Positions 1 to 7,206 of a DNA stretch of 64,000 nt are shown piece by piece. A program made the translations under genes and the position numbers. The stretch covers positions 1-64,000 of the forward strand of contig JBCBCP010000013.1 of the NCBI GenBank assembly GCA_038530575.1, given 5' to 3'. The notes beneath the pieces are model-generated. The model made no database searches. It saw only the letters and a program-made list of their open reading frames with translations, and was not told where the DNA came from. The stretch is from JBCBCP01 sp038530575. Its GTDB lineage: Bacteria > Pseudomonadota > Alphaproteobacteria > Rhodobacterales > Rhodobacteraceae. Every line of letters begins with the position of its first letter. Positions within the stretch are counted from its first letter, which is position 1.

Positions 1-225
1 TCGACTTGGTCGAAGATATTTTTGACTGAACCGCGCGTCGTGGCGCGAGATTTTACGTTTCATTCACACTTGCGAGACATGCTCTTCAAAGCACTGGCTG
101 CCGTGCCTACCTACCCCCTATAGGCCGCAGGTCGGGAACAATCCTGCGCGCCGTTACTGTCCCTCGTTCCAACACTCGCGCCCCGGGTCCTTTGACTTCG
201 GGGCGCTTTTTTGTCCAATGCGTTT
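1..225. other. Left-edge noncoding stretch
   Basis: A short reading frame closes with TGA at 27-29 and could be the last codons of a gene lying left of the window, but too little is visible to name it. The rest is noncoding. It holds a hairpin with arms CGCAGG (126-131) and CCTGCG (143-148), then the terminator at 178-212. A small RNA ending at that terminator is possible, but I recognise no known RNA family. Confidence 0.35.
178..212 (+). terminator. Rho-independent terminator
   Basis: Perfect 8-bp stem GCGCCCCG (178-185) and CGGGGCGC (199-206) followed by six T (207-212). It ends transcription from the left and lies just upstream of the CoA-binding protein gene. It overlaps a possible TTG start at 211, which argues for the ATG at 226 as the real start of that gene. 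Confidence 0.8.
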
Positions 226-690
226 ATGGACTATTCAGACAGCCTCTTGCGCGAGGTTTTGCAGCGCACGCGCGTGATCGCCGTGGTTGGCGTGTCGACC
301 AACCCGGTGCGCCCTTCGAATTTCGTGGCCCGTTATCTGGGTTTGCGCGGATATAAAGTGATTGGGGTCAATCCGGTTGCCGCGGGGCAGGACCTTTACG
401 GCCAGCCCGTGCGCGCGTCGCTTGACGAGGTGCCCGAGGCCGATCTGGTCGATATCTTTCGCCGCCCCGAAGCCGTTCCGGAAATCGTGTATAAGGCGCT
501 GGACGTCTGTACAAACTTGCAGACGATCTGGATGCAAATCGGGGTCATGCACGCGGACGCGGCGACACATGCCGAGGCGCAAGGCAAGACGGTCATTCAA
601 AACCGCTGCCCCAAGATCGAGCACCAGCGCCTTTTCGGCGAGTTGCGCAAAGGCGGGTTTGCAACTGGTATTATCAGCTCAAAGCTTTGA
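226..690 (+). CDS. CoA-binding domain protein (YccU-like)
   Basis: About 154 residues, the usual size for single-domain CoA-binding proteins of the YccU/COG1832 type. The Rossmann-like nucleotide-binding start is visible as VVGVSTNP near residues 20-27, followed by the family strings VDIFRR, IWMQIGV and QNRCPKIEH. These proteins resemble the CoA-binding part of succinyl-CoA synthetase alpha subunit, and their physiological role is unknown. An in-frame TTG at 211 would add five residues, but it sits inside the terminator T-run, so ATG 226 is preferred. The gene is convergent with hisE, and a palindromic repeat element fills the gap between them. Confidence 0.85.
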   Translation: MDYSDSLLREVLQRTRVIAVVGVSTNPVRPSNFVARYLGLRGYKVIGVNPVAAGQDLYGQPVRASLDEVPEADLVDIFRRPEAVPEIVYKALDVCTNLQTIWMQIGVMHADAATHAEAQGKTVIQNRCPKIEHQRLFGELRKGGFATGIISSKL

Positions 691-722
691 ACGCCGAAAA
701 AGCTCCGACTTTTCGGCGGGGA

Positions 723-775
723 CAGATTATTTCCAATAATCTGACGAGAAGGGGGACGTTTTGCTGCGCAAAACG
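723..775. repeat. Bipartite palindromic repeat, copy 1
   Basis: Two hairpins in series. Hairpin A has arms CAGATTATT (723-731) and AATAATCTG (735-743). Hairpin B has arms CGTTTTGC (757-764) and GCAAAACG (768-775). The spacer carries a run of five G. The element lies between the convergent CoA-binding protein gene and hisE. Two further copies are at 4150-4203 and 55586-55640, also between convergent genes. Likely role is a bidirectional terminator or a REP-like element; this is inference. Confidence 0.8.
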
Positions 776-817
776 GGGGCCCATTCAGGCCGACCTGAGC
801 CGGAGCCATACCGGGGT

Positions 818-1126
818 TCAGCTGCGGGCGGCTTTTTCGTCGATCCCGGAGGTGCCCTGCCGCCTGTTCAGTTCGGCCAACACCGCGTCCAGCGTCACGT
901 CCCGCGCGGCCAGCATGACCAGCAGGTGATAAAGCACGTCAGCCGCCTCTGCGGTCAACGCATCGCGGTCGCCCTTTACGGCCTCGATGATGGCCTCCAC
1001 CGCCTCTTCGCCGAACTTCTCCGCGCATTTCTCCGGGCCCTTGGCCAGCAGCTTCGCGGTCCAAGAGCTGCCCGGGTCCGCGCCCTTGCGGGCCTCAATT
1101 GTGGCGAAAAGATCCGCGAGCGTCAT
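818..1126 (-). CDS. hisE: Phosphoribosyl-ATP pyrophosphohydrolase
   Basis: 102 residues, the normal size of a stand-alone HisE (alphaproteobacteria keep HisE and HisI separate). It hydrolyses phosphoribosyl-ATP to phosphoribosyl-AMP, the second step of histidine synthesis, in the cytoplasm. The metal-binding acidic helix is visible as EKFGEEAVEAIIEA near residues 36-49, followed by EAADVLYHLLVML. The reading frame runs further upstream, but the ATG at 1126 overlaps the hisF stop by four bases (ATGA) and gives the family's normal length. It is the last gene of the minus-strand hisF-hisE pair. Confidence 0.95.
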   Translation of the reverse strand: MTLADLFATIEARKGADPGSSWTAKLLAKGPEKCAEKFGEEAVEAIIEAVKGDRDALTAEAADVLYHLLVMLAARDVTLDAVLAELNRRQGTSGIDEKAARS

Positions 1127-1884
1127 ACCAGCCTCACTGGAACGCCTGCGGCTGCCATATGGGCTTTTGCTTGGGCGATTGTGAACGTGCCGAAGTGGAA
1201 GATCGATGCGGCGAGCACCGCACTGGCGCCGCCCTCGGTCACGCCTTCGACGAGGTGGTCGAGCGTGCCGACGCCTCCGCTCGCGATCACGGGCACCTGG
1301 ACCGCGTCCGCGATGGCGCGGGTCAGCGCAATGTTGAAGCCTGCCTTGGTGCCATCGCGGTCCATCGACGTCAGCAGGATTTCCCCGGCGCCTTTTGCGG
1401 CTGCAGTGCGCGCGAATTGCACAGCGTCGATGCCTGTCGGCTTGCGGCCCCCGTGGGTAAAGATTTCCCACTTTCCGGGGGCGACAGTTTTGGCGTCAAT
1501 CGCGCAGACGATGCACTGGCTGCCGAAGCGGTCGGCGCTACGGCTCAGCACTTCAGGGTCTGCCACGGCGGCGGAGTTGAAAGAGACCTTGTCAGCCCCT
1601 GCCAGCAGCAGATCCCGCACGTCTTCGGGCGTGCGTACGCCGCCGCCCACGGTCAGGGGGATAAAGCACTCCTCGGCCGTGCGGCGCACCACGTCGAACA
1701 TCGTGCCGCGGTTTTCGTGCGTCGCGTGGATATCAAGAAAGCACAGCTCGTCCGCGCCGGCGGCATCATAGGCGCGGGCGGCATCCACCGGATCTCCAGC
1801 GTCCACCAGATCGACAAAGTTCACGCCCTTGACCACGCGCCCATCGGCAACGTCGAGGCAGGGGATGATCCGCGTCTTGAGCAT
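1123..1884 (-). CDS. hisF: Imidazole glycerol phosphate synthase, cyclase subunit
   Basis: 253 residues, full length for HisF. With HisH it converts PRFAR and ammonia to imidazole glycerol phosphate and AICAR. The protein is a TIM barrel with both catalytic aspartates in place: D11 in PCLDVADG and D130 in CAIDAK. Phosphate-binding loops include TVGGGVRT and ASGGVG. The frame extends upstream, but that part is antisense to the divergent gene at 1979, so ATG 1884 is the start. hisE follows with a 4-base overlap. hisH, its partner, lies 2.4 kb away next to hisB rather than beside hisF. Confidence 0.97.
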   Translation of the reverse strand: MLKTRIIPCLDVADGRVVKGVNFVDLVDAGDPVDAARAYDAAGADELCFLDIHATHENRGTMFDVVRRTAEECFIPLTVGGGVRTPEDVRDLLLAGADKVSFNSAAVADPEVLSRSADRFGSQCIVCAIDAKTVAPGKWEIFTHGGRKPTGIDAVQFARTAAAKGAGEILLTSMDRDGTKAGFNIALTRAIADAVQVPVIASGGVGTLDHLVEGVTEGGASAVLAASIFHFGTFTIAQAKAHMAAAGVPVRLV

Positions 1885-1978
1885 GGTGCACCGTGTAAGT
1901 GCACACGCGCGGCTCAGCAAGGGGGCTGGCCACAGTGCCCGATCCCGTGCCACCCTGCACGGGTACCGGAGGCACGCC

Positions 1979-2824
1979 ATGACATCGATTACGCTCGGAA
2001 AAGCGAAAATCCAGCCACGCCATATCTTGCGATCGGGCGAGTTCCAACGGCACGCGGTCGTCGATCTGCCTGCGCCCAAGCTGTTTCCCTTCGGCCATGA
2101 GGGGGAGCAGTACACGGGCGAGGGGCGCGGCGAAAACTACCAGATGTATCACGCCATCGACGAGGCCTTTCGCAAAAGCAATTACAACTGGGATTGCGCC
2201 AAGCAGGACGGAAGGCCCAAGCCGTTCGGCGTGAAGGGCGAGATCGAACCCCGGCTGCTGTTTTTTGCGCCGCTGAACGAGCCAAGCGTGCTGTCAGGCA
2301 AGACCAAGGCCGATGCAGTGGCCGAATGGCGCGAAGCGCAGGCCGACATGGTGACCGAGGCACTGACCCGGACTGGGTTCAAAAGCATCGCGGAACTTGA
2401 TGCCGCCATGACCAAGATCTTCGGCAAGGCCAAGGTGGATATCGACCTGGCCGCACTGGTGGCCAAAAACGAACCGATGAAAAGCTACCGGATCGAGGTC
2501 GTCATCGAATACGAAGCCTTCACCTTGATGGCTCATGGTGTGGCGCGGTTCATCCTGCTTCTGCCCGGGCGCTATACCGTGGACGGCTCGCAAACGGGAA
2601 TATGCGTTCTCGACCGCGAAACGGACACGATCGCCAAGATTGACACCACGGAAACGCCCTTCGGCTTCTACGATGTCGGCCTGATCGGCTCTGGCAGCAA
2701 GGCGGCCGGCGACCTGCGCAAGGCGTGGCGAGCAAGATTGGCCAAGCGCAATGCCAGCATCCTCAAGCGGACCCGGGAAAAGCAGGCCGACCTCAAAGAG
2801 GCGATCAAGAAAGTCGGCGGCTAG
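1979..2824 (+). CDS. Hypothetical protein inserted in the his locus
   Basis: 281 residues that I do not recognise. No signal peptide or membrane segment is evident. The N-terminal third is rich in aromatic and charged residues (FPFGHEGEQYTGEGRG, SNYNWDCAK), the middle is helical, and the C-terminus is a strongly basic helix (KRTREKQADLKEAIKK). ATG 1979 follows a GGAG ribosome site. The gene is divergent from hisF and convergent with hisA: the stop codons of this gene and hisA overlap at 2821-2824. Coding looks genuine because the frame is continuous and the antisense frames are broken. Confidence 0.75.
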   Translation: MTSITLGKAKIQPRHILRSGEFQRHAVVDLPAPKLFPFGHEGEQYTGEGRGENYQMYHAIDEAFRKSNYNWDCAKQDGRPKPFGVKGEIEPRLLFFAPLNEPSVLSGKTKADAVAEWREAQADMVTEALTRTGFKSIAELDAAMTKIFGKAKVDIDLAALVAKNEPMKSYRIEVVIEYEAFTLMAHGVARFILLLPGRYTVDGSQTGICVLDRETDTIAKIDTTETPFGFYDVGLIGSGSKAAGDLRKAWRARLAKRNASILKRTREKQADLKEAIKKVGG

Positions 2825-3540
2825 GTGCGGAGCAGCGCCAGTGCCTCGGCGAGGTCGATCGCCCCGTCATAAAGCGCGCGGCCCGAAATCGCCCCGGCGA
2901 TGGAGCCTTGCGCCTTGAGCGCGGTCAGGTCCGCCAGCGATGAAACGCCGCCCGAAGCAATAACGGGAATGGTTACGGCGTCGGCAAGTGCGGCGGTCGC
3001 CTCGACGTTCGGGCCTTGCATCGCGCCGTCGCGGTTGATGTCGGTGTAGATGATGGCCGCGACGCCCGCATCCTCGAAGCTGCGGGCGAGGTCGGTGGCA
3101 ATAACATCCGTCTCTTCCGCCCAGCCCTTTGTTGCGACCCTCCCGCCGCGGGCGTCGATCCCGACAGCCACCTTGCCGGGAAAGGCGCGGGCAGCATCCC
3201 GCACGAGGCCCGGATCTTCGACGGCAACCGTGCCGAGGATCACGCGGGCGAGGCCCTTGTCTAGCCAGCCCTCGATTGTGGCCATGTCGCGGATACCGCC
3301 GCCAAGCTGGGCCGGGACCGGACAGGCTTTAAGGATCGCCTCGACAGGGGCCGCGTTCACGGGTGTGCCGGCAAATGCCCCGTTCAGATCGACAAGGTGC
3401 AGCCAGTCGCACCCGGCCTCTACAAAGGCGCTGGCCTGCGCGGCCGGGTCGTCGTTGAACACCGTGGCGCTGTCCATCTCTCCGTGCACGAGGCGCACGG
3501 CAGCGCCGTCCTTCAGGTCAATGGCGGGGTAAAGGATCAT
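2821..3540 (-). CDS. hisA: ProFAR isomerase
   Basis: 239 residues, full length. It is the TIM-barrel isomerase that opens the ribose ring of ProFAR to give PRFAR, the substrate of HisF/HisH. Catalytic aspartates D8 (YPAIDLKDG) and D129 (AVGIDARGG) are present, as are the phosphate loops LGGGIRD and ASGGVSS. The gene is on the same strand as the other his genes but is separated from hisH by a convergent DUF2147 gene and from hisF by the 1979-2824 gene. It is therefore probably transcribed from its own promoter. Confidence 0.97.
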   Translation of the reverse strand: MILYPAIDLKDGAAVRLVHGEMDSATVFNDDPAAQASAFVEAGCDWLHLVDLNGAFAGTPVNAAPVEAILKACPVPAQLGGGIRDMATIEGWLDKGLARVILGTVAVEDPGLVRDAARAFPGKVAVGIDARGGRVATKGWAEETDVIATDLARSFEDAGVAAIIYTDINRDGAMQGPNVEATAALADAVTIPVIASGGVSSLADLTALKAQGSIAGAISGRALYDGAIDLAEALALLRT

Positions 3541-3667
3541 GGACGGCTCCGTTGGCTTTTCCGCCCTGTGCCATGCTGCGCGCGCGGGTGCAACGCGACC
3601 CTAGGTCAGGCTTGCCAGGTAGGGCCGGGATGTCTCATCGTGGCGGTGGAGAAGTTGGGAGGACAGT

Positions 3668-4045
3668 ATGAAACATCTCATGATTGGCGTTGCTTTTGCG
3701 CTTGGTCTGGCTGGCGCGGCCATGGCCGATCCGGTGGCGGGCACATGGAAGACCGAAACGGGCGAGACAGGCGGGTATCTGCACGTAACCATCGCCCCCT
3801 GCGGCGCGCAGATCTGCGGGACGATCGCCAAGGTGGTGGGAAACGACAACACGTCCATCGTCGGCGAACGCATCATCTGGGACATGGATGCAAAAGGCTC
3901 GGGTAAGTATTCCGGCGGACGCATCTGGGCACCGGACGTGGACAAGACCTACCGCTCGAAGATGGCGCTGAGCGGCAATGCGTTGAAAGTGTCCGGCTGC
4001 GTTGGCCCAATCTGCCGGTCTCAAAACTGGACCCGGCTCAAGTAG
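3668..4045 (+). CDS. DUF2147 family exported protein
   Basis: 125 residues starting with a clear signal peptide (MKHLMIGVAFALGLAGAAMA, cleavage near residue 20). The mature part has the DUF2147 pattern: PVAGTWKTETG at the start, a pair of cysteines in APCGAQICG, then GGRIWAPDVDKTYRSKM, and a second cysteine pair in SGCVGPICRSQNW ending close to the C-terminus. The family is a small periplasmic beta-rich domain of unknown function. A DUF2147 gene between hisH and hisA is a familiar arrangement in Rhodobacteraceae. The gene is convergent with hisH, with a palindromic repeat between. Confidence 0.88.
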   Translation: MKHLMIGVAFALGLAGAAMADPVAGTWKTETGETGGYLHVTIAPCGAQICGTIAKVVGNDNTSIVGERIIWDMDAKGSGKYSGGRIWAPDVDKTYRSKMALSGNALKVSGCVGPICRSQNWTRLK

Positions 4046-4149
4046 CCCGCGCTGGGTCTGTGGTGGCACGGTGCGGTCGTAGGAGCGGCCGCGCGCCAGT
4101 GCCATGTGTGGCCTGTGCTGGGTCCGCCGCCTATGTCTCAGGCGCGTTC

Positions 4150-4203
4150 CAGATTTTTGGAAAAATCTGACGACGAGGGGGGCGTTTTGCTGGCGCAAAA
4201 CGC
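4150..4203. repeat. Bipartite palindromic repeat, copy 2
   Basis: Hairpin A has arms CAGATTTTT (4150-4158) and AAAAATCTG (4161-4169). Hairpin B has arms GCGTTTTGC (4182-4190) and GCAAAACGC (4195-4203), with a G-rich spacer between. The arms differ from copy 1 by paired changes (TTATT to TTTTT with AATAA to AAAAA), so base pairing is conserved while the sequence varies. It lies between the convergent DUF2147 gene and hisH. Confidence 0.8.
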
Positions 4204-4274
4204 GGCGTTGACGGCCGGCGGTGCGCGCTTCGGGTCTTTCCGAGCCTTAGAATTTAAGGCGACCGGCGTATGGA

Positions 4275-4913
4275 TCAGGGCGACCAACGCAGGAAATTGG
4301 CGATCAGCCGAAGGCCCACGGTCTGACTTTTTTCCGGGTGGAACTGCGTGCCGATCATGTTGCCGGTGCCCACGATGGCGGTGACGTCACCGCCATAGCC
4401 CACATGAGCCAGCCGCTGGCCTGCATCGTCCATTTGCATCTGGTAGGAATGCACGAAATAGGTGTGATCTCCGGTGGTAAGGCCATCCAGCACCGGGTGT
4501 TCTTCGGTGATGACCAGATCATTCCACCCCATATGCGGGATCTTAAGCGCGTCCTCGTCTGGTACGATGTGCACGACTTCGCCGTCGATCCAGCCAAGGC
4601 CAGGTGTGTCCACATATTCCCGCCCAAGCCGCGCCATCAGCTGCATGCCAACGCAGATGCCCAGGAACGGGGTGCCGCGCCGCTCAACGCTCTCGCGGAG
4701 GGCTTCTAATGTGCCGGACCCGCGCAGGGCCGCCATGCAGGCGGGAAAGGCGCCGTCGCCGGGCAGGACCAATCGATCGGCGCGTGCAACCACGTCGGCA
4801 TCTGCCGTCACGACCACCTCGCCGCCGGTCTCGCGCGCCATGCGCTCGAACGCCTTGGCGGCGGAATGGAGGTTGCCGCTTTCGTAATCAATTAGGACGG
4901 TCCGGCCGCTCAC
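4275..4913 (-). CDS. hisH: Imidazole glycerol phosphate synthase, glutaminase subunit
   Basis: 212 residues, full length. A class I glutamine amidotransferase that supplies ammonia to HisF. The catalytic triad is visible: nucleophile C87 in LGICVGMQ, and H192 and E194 in QFHPEKS near the C-terminus. The start is a GTG at 4913 that overlaps the hisB stop by four bases (GTGA), indicating translational coupling with hisB. The 3' end faces the DUF2147 gene. Confidence 0.96.
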   Translation of the reverse strand: MSGRTVLIDYESGNLHSAAKAFERMARETGGEVVVTADADVVARADRLVLPGDGAFPACMAALRGSGTLEALRESVERRGTPFLGICVGMQLMARLGREYVDTPGLGWIDGEVVHIVPDEDALKIPHMGWNDLVITEEHPVLDGLTTGDHTYFVHSYQMQMDDAGQRLAHVGYGGDVTAIVGTGNMIGTQFHPEKSQTVGLRLIANFLRWSP

Positions 4914-5497
4914 AGCATGCCCTTTGTCGAAGGGATGGCATCAGCCTTGCGCGGATCAACCTTAAGCGCGTCACGCAACGCACGCGCGACCGATTTGAAC
5001 GCCGCCTCGGCAATGTGGTGGCTGTTCAGCCCGTGCAGCATGTCCACATGCAACGTGATGCCGCCATGCGTGCTGAAGGCCTGAAAGAACTCACGTACCA
5101 GTTCGGTATCAAAACTGCCGATCTTGGGCGTTGGCAAATCGACGTTCCACACAAGGAAAGGCCGGCCCGATAGGTCCAGCGCCGCACGCACCAGCGCGTC
5201 GTCCATCGGCAGCAGGCACGCGCCGTAGCGGGTGAGGCCACGCTTGTCACCCATCGCAGCCGTGAGGGCCTGTCCCAACGCGATGCCAACGTCTTCGACG
5301 GTGTGATGATCGTCGATGTGCAGATCGCCGCTGCAGCGCACTTTCATGTCGATCAGCGCGTGCCGGGCGAGCTGGTCCAGCATGTGGTCAAAAAACCCAA
5401 CGCCGGTCTGATTATCGTAAGTGCCCGTGCCGTCGAGGTTTATCTCGACGCTGATATCGGTTTCCGCGGTGGTGCGGGTGATGGTGGCGGTGCGCAT
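4910..5497 (-). CDS. hisB: Imidazoleglycerol-phosphate dehydratase
   Basis: 195 residues, the length of monofunctional HisB. It dehydrates imidazole glycerol phosphate to imidazole acetol phosphate. Metal-binding histidine motifs are seen in FFDHMLDQLARH, HIDDHHTVEDVG and GLNSHHIAEAAFK. The frame continues upstream over the divergent Lrp-like gene, but ATG 5497 gives the family start (MRTATITRTTAETDI). It is the first gene of the hisB-hisH pair, and shares a 96-bp upstream region with the divergent gene at 5594. Confidence 0.96.
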   Translation of the reverse strand: MRTATITRTTAETDISVEINLDGTGTYDNQTGVGFFDHMLDQLARHALIDMKVRCSGDLHIDDHHTVEDVGIALGQALTAAMGDKRGLTRYGACLLPMDDALVRAALDLSGRPFLVWNVDLPTPKIGSFDTELVREFFQAFSTHGGITLHVDMLHGLNSHHIAEAAFKSVARALRDALKVDPRKADAIPSTKGML

Positions 5498-5593
5498 CCG
5501 GCGCCTCCCTTGGCGTTTGGGTGGCCTTATAGGGGCCGCGCCACGCCGCGCCAAGCCATTGCGGCCTGCGCGCCCATGTGCAAAGCATTCGGC

Positions 5594-5833
5594 ATGACCA
5601 CCTGCGTTTTTGTCCAGATCCGCTGTCGCCCCGGGACCACATACAAGGTCGCCGAGGAAATCGCCCTGCGCGAGCTGCACTCCGAGCTTTACTCGACCTC
5701 GGGCGAGTATGAGCTGCTGATGAAGCTCTACATACCCGAGGGGCAGGATGTTGGCCGGTTCATTAATGACAACCTGCACGACATTGATGGGATCGAACGG
5801 TCGCTGACCACGATGACGTTCAAGGCGTTTTAG
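5594..5833 (+). CDS. Stand-alone Lrp/AsnC ligand-binding domain protein
   Basis: 79 residues matching the RAM (ACT-like) ligand-binding domain of Lrp/AsnC regulators, with no helix-turn-helix. Recognisable features are the start CVFVQIRCRPGTTYKVAEEI, the core STSGEYELLMKLYIPE and the end IERSLTTMTFKAF. Such proteins form ring-like oligomers and bind amino acids; some act with full-length Lrp proteins. The role here is inferred only from family. ATG 5594 is chosen because the upstream extension is antisense to hisB. Confidence 0.88.
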   Translation: MTTCVFVQIRCRPGTTYKVAEEIALRELHSELYSTSGEYELLMKLYIPEGQDVGRFINDNLHDIDGIERSLTTMTFKAF

Positions 5834-6182
5834 CGAATTTCCGCTCAGTCACGTTTCAGTCAGTAACAGAGCGTGATCGTGAGTTTCGCAAATGATCAGG
5901 CGCGCAACAAAAGGTCCGATCCGGAACAATTCCGTTTGATTATTAAGAATTTCGGGGCGCAAACTTAACCATTTGTGAATTTTCCGTTGCGAATACCTGC
6001 TGAACACACAGTCGCGACGGCGCGTGAGGAATTGTTAGTTCGCCTGTCGTATCCAACAAAAGCGATTGCGCGGCGCCTTTTTCCAAGCGAAAACGCCAAC
6101 AAATGAATAGGCGGTGCAACACACTGTCACAAAGCGGACACAAGAGATGTGCAACTCTCGCCCGGTATATCGGGAAGGCCAG
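5834..6182. other. Intergenic region upstream of the two-gene unit
   Basis: A 349-bp stretch, more AT-rich than its left flank. It contains an inverted repeat with arms CGGAA (5922-5926) and TTCCG (5930-5934) and AT-rich tracts near 5935-5985. In-frame GTG (6114) and ATG (6147) codons lie upstream of the preferred start at 6183. It probably holds the promoter for the following unit. No RNA gene seen. Confidence 0.4.
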
Positions 6183-7148
6183 ATGCTGGCACTCGCAGGA
6201 TCGTTTGTTGATGACGTGGAGCCGGGTGTAAGGCTCGGACTGAATCAAGACGACGCTGTTACGTTTGCCAAGCAGACGTTCGGTAAAGAGCAGGGGCTGA
6301 TTGAAGAGTTGGTGAGCGGCCTTGTCCAAGACAACACGCTCGGTATTGAACTTGCGCAGGATCTGAACGCCGACGACGCCCGGCTTACATTCTCTCGCGG
6401 CGTGATCATCGACTTGCGCAACATCGGCTTTGCCTCCGCCGGCTATCACCACCGTATCCGCATGTGCATGACCGTCTGTCAGGGCGGGCAGCATAGCAAG
6501 ATCTGGTTCCGTGCGGTTTGCCGAAAGTACGTCAAGGATGGCGAATGGGCTGATCCGGTCCACATGGATGACGAGGCGTTACGCAAGTACTTCGCCGAGG
6601 CCGAAAGGATAGGGCAGGTGGCGTTGGACAAGTTTGCGCAGATTTATCAGCGCGAGCTGGCAGCATTCATGGAAACGGATGCAACGCGCAAGATCTCAAA
6701 CCTGTCGCTGTCGCCCGAGTTCAGCTTTGTCTTTCGCACCTTCGACAGTGATAACGAAGGCCTTTTGCATCTGCATGATGCCTTGGGCGCGGGCAAGTCC
6801 ATGACCCAATGGCTTGAAAAGAACACATTGCCACCGGGAGACTTGGTAACTGAGCTGACGTTGCCGCAGATTGACCGGCGAAATCGCCGCCTTGAAGCGC
6901 TGCGCGCGCCCGGGGCGAAATTCGCAGTGCTCGACTATGTCACCCGTGACGGTGAGCCGGGTATCTTTCTCCGCGATGAAAGCCTTCAGCAGAGCGAAAA
7001 CCGTGTTGCGTTTAACGGCGTGGTCTTTGACGAGGACGCCGCCGAACCTAATGTGCCGGCTTCAGCGTCGCCTGCCTTTAGCGTTGCCGCGGAAATGCTG
7101 GCCGGGGTCACCCGCCGGTATGATGCCTCCAAAAACACTCCAGCTTGA
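6183..7148 (+). CDS. Hypothetical protein, partner of the nitrilase-like gene
   Basis: About 321 residues with no family I recognise. ATG 6183 is chosen because a GGAAGG ribosome site lies 4-5 bases upstream; in-frame starts at 6147 (ATG) and 6114 (GTG) would add 12 or 23 residues. No signal peptide or membrane helix is evident. A cysteine/histidine-rich patch (YHHRIRMCMTVCQGGQH) lies in the first third, then a charged helical region and an FVFRTFDSDNEG segment. The nitrilase-like gene starts 58 bp downstream on the same strand, so the two are likely one transcript. The pair is flanked by unrelated genes, which suggests transfer as a cassette. Confidence 0.65.
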   Translation: MLALAGSFVDDVEPGVRLGLNQDDAVTFAKQTFGKEQGLIEELVSGLVQDNTLGIELAQDLNADDARLTFSRGVIIDLRNIGFASAGYHHRIRMCMTVCQGGQHSKIWFRAVCRKYVKDGEWADPVHMDDEALRKYFAEAERIGQVALDKFAQIYQRELAAFMETDATRKISNLSLSPEFSFVFRTFDSDNEGLLHLHDALGAGKSMTQWLEKNTLPPGDLVTELTLPQIDRRNRRLEALRAPGAKFAVLDYVTRDGEPGIFLRDESLQQSENRVAFNGVVFDEDAAEPNVPASASPAFSVAAEMLAGVTRRYDASKNTPA

Positions 7149-7206
7149 TCAACTACCACTATTGCGCGTAACGTCGTCGGACTGACGATGGGGGGCGGTA
7201 AAGCGG

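Noticed and set aside
30..177. tmRNA or 6S RNA at the left edge
   Set aside because: The region has hairpins and ends at a terminator, but no diagnostic sequence of either RNA was recognised.
5943..6563. Long minus-strand open frame (206 codons) opposite the 6183 gene
   Set aside because: It has no ribosome site and its translation is low-complexity and basic; the plus-strand frame has better codon pattern and a ribosome site.
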